Assembly (NCBI RefSeq): GCF_018069565.1
Contig: NZ_JAGPNL010000013.1
Span: 43,797-107,796, forward strand
DNA: 64,000 nt
Source of the DNA: Streptomyces tagetis
Lineage (GTDB): Bacteria > Actinomycetota > Actinomycetes > Streptomycetales > Streptomycetaceae
Direction: 5' to 3'
Shown piece by piece: positions 61,920 through 64,000 of this stretch (the first letter of the stretch is position 1; every line of letters starts with the position of its first letter). A program made the translations under genes and the position numbers. The notes under the pieces were generated by a model. That model did not search any database and was not told where the DNA came from. It saw only the letters and a list, made by a program, of their open reading frames with translations.

Positions 61920-61974
61920 TGGCCCAGAACACCACGGATCGGGATGTATCGCATCCTCGCTCGTGGCGTGCCGT

Positions 61975-62234
61975 TCACGGCTCCAGGACCACCTTCCCGA
62001 CGGTGGTCATGCCCTCCGGCCCGCCTCATCATCGCCGGGCCGGGCACCTCCTCGCAGACGCCGTCGACGAGGTACGGAAGGCCGTCGCGGATGCCCGGCG
62101 CCGACCAGCCGAAGACGAGGAGCCGGCCGCCCGGCCCGAGCAGGGCGACGCGGACCTGGCCGGGGCGCGGGTCCTCGCTCCTGGTGGACCAGGTTGTCGG
62201 CGGGGCCGAAGGCGTGCAGACGGATGGCGGGCAT
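61975..62234 (-). pseudogene. Remnant of a zinc-type quinone oxidoreductase
   Basis: The − strand begins with MPAIRLHAFGPADNLVH, the start of an MDR-family NADPH:quinone reductase, shifts frame to DPRPGQVRVALLGPGGRLLVFG (an N-terminal piece joined to a cofactor-domain piece) and ends in another frame with MTTVGKVVLEP and a stop at 61975. About two thirds of a normal gene is missing. Confidence 0.65.
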
Positions 62235-62387
62235 GGGTCCCCCGTGGTCTGGGCGGCTGGATCGTCGGAAGGCCGGCGCCGGGGGGTGCGGCGGCCGGGT
62301 GCCGGCCGACGGCCTCGACCTCGTTTGAGGTCAAGCCCGCCGGGTGCCCGGGGCGGGACTGTCGGTGGTGGGGTGCAGCATGGGTCC

Positions 62388-63071
62388 ATGGCGAGGAGAG
62401 CGGGAACGGCGGACGGTACGGCGCTGCGGGCGGCGCGGCGGCCCGAGGTGCGGCTGCCGCCCCTGGAGCCGTACGGCGACGGCGGGCTGGAGCGGGATGG
62501 GGACTACGACGGGCTGGACTTCGACGGGACGGACCTGGCCGGGCAGGACGGCGCGGGCGCCCGCTTCATGGACTGCGCGCTGACCGGGTGCGTCCTGGAC
62601 GAGACGTCCCTCAGGCGGGCCCGGCTGCTCGACACGGTCCTGACCGGCGTACGGGGCGTGGGCACCGATCTCGGCGAGGCCACCCTGCGCGACGTGATCC
62701 TGGCCGACGCCCGCCTCGGCGGGGTCCAGGCGCACGGGGCCGTACTGGAGCGGGTGGTGATCCGGGGCGGGAAGATCGACTTCCTCAATCTGCGGGGGGC
62801 GAGGCTCAAGGACGTGGTCTTCGAGGGGTGTGTGCTGGTCGAGCCGGACTTCGGGGGCGCCCGGCTGGAGCGGGTGGCGTTCGCGGACTGCGCGGTGCGG
62901 GGAGCCGACCTGAGCGCGGCGACGCTGGTCGACGTGGACCTGCGCGGGGCCGCTCCGCTGGAACTGGCCCGAGGGGTGGACCGGCTCTCGGGGGCGGTGA
63001 TCAGCCACACCCAGTTGCTGGACCTGGCCCCGGTACTGGCGGCGGAACTGGGGGTGCGGGTGATGCCGTAG
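62388..63071 (+). CDS. Pentapeptide-repeat protein
   Basis: A 227-residue protein with a run of A(D/N)LXX-like pentapeptides from residue about 45 to 195 (FDGTDLAGQDGAGARF, TSLRRARLLDTVLTGV, ATLRDVILADARLGGV), forming a right-handed quadrilateral beta helix. Some relatives mimic DNA and protect gyrase; role here unknown. ATG 62388. Confidence 0.85.
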   Translation: MARRAGTADGTALRAARRPEVRLPPLEPYGDGGLERDGDYDGLDFDGTDLAGQDGAGARFMDCALTGCVLDETSLRRARLLDTVLTGVRGVGTDLGEATLRDVILADARLGGVQAHGAVLERVVIRGGKIDFLNLRGARLKDVVFEGCVLVEPDFGGARLERVAFADCAVRGADLSAATLVDVDLRGAAPLELARGVDRLSGAVISHTQLLDLAPVLAAELGVRVMP

Positions 63072-63257
63072 GGGTGCCGGGTGTGCGTCGGGACCGGGGG
63101 CCGGGGCGCGCTGTGCGCCGGGCCGGGGTTCGGCGGTGTTGGGACGTGCCGGGGTGCCGGCCGGGGGCCGGTCCCGTCGGGGTGCCGGGGGCGTGCCGGG
63201 CTGGCCGAGGCGTGGTGGTGGGGTGGTACGGCGCGGTCGTGCCTGGCCGGGGGCCGG

Positions 63258-63758
63258 TCAGGGCAGGCGGGGGAAGCGGGCCTGGAGGGTCCAGACGGCC
63301 GGGTTCTCCGCAAGGTCCTCGTGCAGGTCGGTGAGGTCGGCGAGCAGGTCGTGGAGGAAGTCCCGGGCCTCCCGGCGCAGTCCGGCGTGGGGGAAGGAGA
63401 GCGGCGGCTCGTCGGCCGGCAGCCACTCCGCGTCGATGTCGACCCAGCCGAAGCGGCGCTCGAAGAGCAGGCGGTCGGTGGACTCGGTGAAGTCCAGTTC
63501 GGCCCGCTGCGGCCGGGCGGCCCGCGAACCCGCCGGGTCCCGGTCGACGTGCTCCACGATGTCGCACAGCGCCCAGGCGAAGTCGAGCACCGGCACCCAT
63601 CCCCAGGCTGTGGAGATCTCCCGGTCCGCCTCGGTGTCGGCGAGGTACACGTCGCCGCAGAACAGGTCGTGCCGCAGCGCGTGGACGTCCGCGCGGCGGT
63701 AGTCCGTCTGCGGGGGGTCCGGGAAGCGGGTGGAGAGGGCGTAGCCGATGTCGAGCAC
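63258..63758 (-). CDS. Hypothetical protein
   Basis: A protein of about 166 residues (LDIGYALSTRFPDPPQTDYRR...) rich in aromatic and acidic residues, with no recognised domain. GTG 63758 is the likely start though its ribosome site is weak; the frame is open to 63836. Similar single-copy proteins occur in many Streptomyces. Confidence 0.6.
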   Translation of the reverse strand: MLDIGYALSTRFPDPPQTDYRRADVHALRHDLFCGDVYLADTEADREISTAWGWVPVLDFAWALCDIVEHVDRDPAGSRAARPQRAELDFTESTDRLLFERRFGWVDIDAEWLPADEPPLSFPHAGLRREARDFLHDLLADLTDLHEDLAENPAVWTLQARFPRLP

Positions 63759-64000
63759 GGGGGAGATGGTGTCACGCCGGGCGGACCCGGTCGCCGGGGG
63801 CCGTGGACGACGGCCCCCGGGGCTGGCGCCGGGCACGTCCGGAGCCCGTGCCGGGGCCGGCGGAGCGCCGGGGCCGCTGCCGCGCCGCCGGGCTGCGGCC
63901 GGGCCCGCCGCTGCCGCGCCGCCGGGCTGCCGCCGGGCCCGGGACCGCTGCCCGGCGTCCCCGGAGCCCGCGCCGCGGGGCCGCTGCCGTGCGGGGGCGC
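63759..64000. repeat. GC-rich repeated region at the right edge
   Basis: No gene is visible. A 23-bp sequence beginning CCGCTGCCGCGCC occurs at 63874 and again at 63908, and CCGGGGCCG-type motifs recur to the end. Confidence 0.5.

Noticed and set aside
59589..62387. A 1160-codon + frame before the pentapeptide protein
   Set aside because: It is antisense to the HAD and MFS genes. Only the part from ATG 62388 has protein-like character, and that is annotated.

Overview
The window reads as chromosomal DNA of a Streptomyces species. It has very high GC, GTG/ATG starts behind purine-rich ribosome sites, and a run of genes in the order I recall for the S. coelicolor core around SCO4180-SCO4240: nur, ygfZ, dtd, rsiG, a DevA-like GntR gene, mshA, gpmA, phoU/phoR-phoP, carD, ispD-ispF, cysS, rlmB, a DoxX protein, msiK. 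That synteny is from memory, not from a search.

Layout. 1-3276: a three-gene unit made of an Abi-type HEPN protein, an N6-DNA methylase with an N-terminal HTH, and a one-TRD specificity subunit, with no restriction subunit in view. 3305-11204: core genes (nickel regulator Nur, YgfZ, D-aminoacyl-tRNA deacylase, the c-di-GMP-dependent anti-sigma factor RsiG, asparaginase, Eis-like acetyltransferase) and a developmental GntR gene next to two paralogous small membrane proteins that share an operator-like palindrome. 11185-16750: a small accessory patch (a NUDIX gene with a premature stop, a degraded gene, a TetR/FAD-monooxygenase pair) followed by an XRE regulator, an HBHA-like protein and DUF2516. 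16853-26027: SpoIIE-type phosphatase, NlpC/P60 hydrolase, mycothiol glycosyltransferase MshA, YbjN, AraC, DUF2000 and MFS genes.

26208-34472 is the most interesting stretch. The 3' end of gpmA is repeated exactly (18 bp) 7.5 kb downstream, which marks an integrated element. It carries a truncated tyrosine integrase, a class IV aminotransferase, an XRE-SUMF1 fusion with two TTA codons, an XRE-ImmA/IrrE metallopeptidase with an overlapping partner gene, and a large HEPN (Apea-like) protein in visibly AT-richer DNA. Beyond the right repeat (34478-41926) lie more scars: a second integrase remnant, a UTRA-only regulator, a decayed IS5-family transposase, divergent DinB paralogues, a frameshifted anti-sigma kinase, a GIY-YIG protein and small hypotheticals. 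This looks like a repeatedly used insertion site.

41926-43928: TerD-family protein, GNAT and small membrane proteins. 44081-48006: the phosphate regulon control genes phoU (leftward) and phoR-phoP (rightward) around a PHO-box-like repeat; PhoR has an unusual 220-residue repetitive tail. 48098-56489: lipoprotein, a long intergenic region with a perfect 15-bp inverted repeat, then carD, ispD-ispF, cysS, rlmB and a DoxX membrane protein. 56616-64000: nucleotidyltransferase, secreted protein, the shared sugar-transport ATPase MsiK, a tRNA-Thr, HAD hydrolase, DHA2-type MFS exporter, a quinone-reductase remnant, a pentapeptide-repeat protein and a last hypothetical gene.
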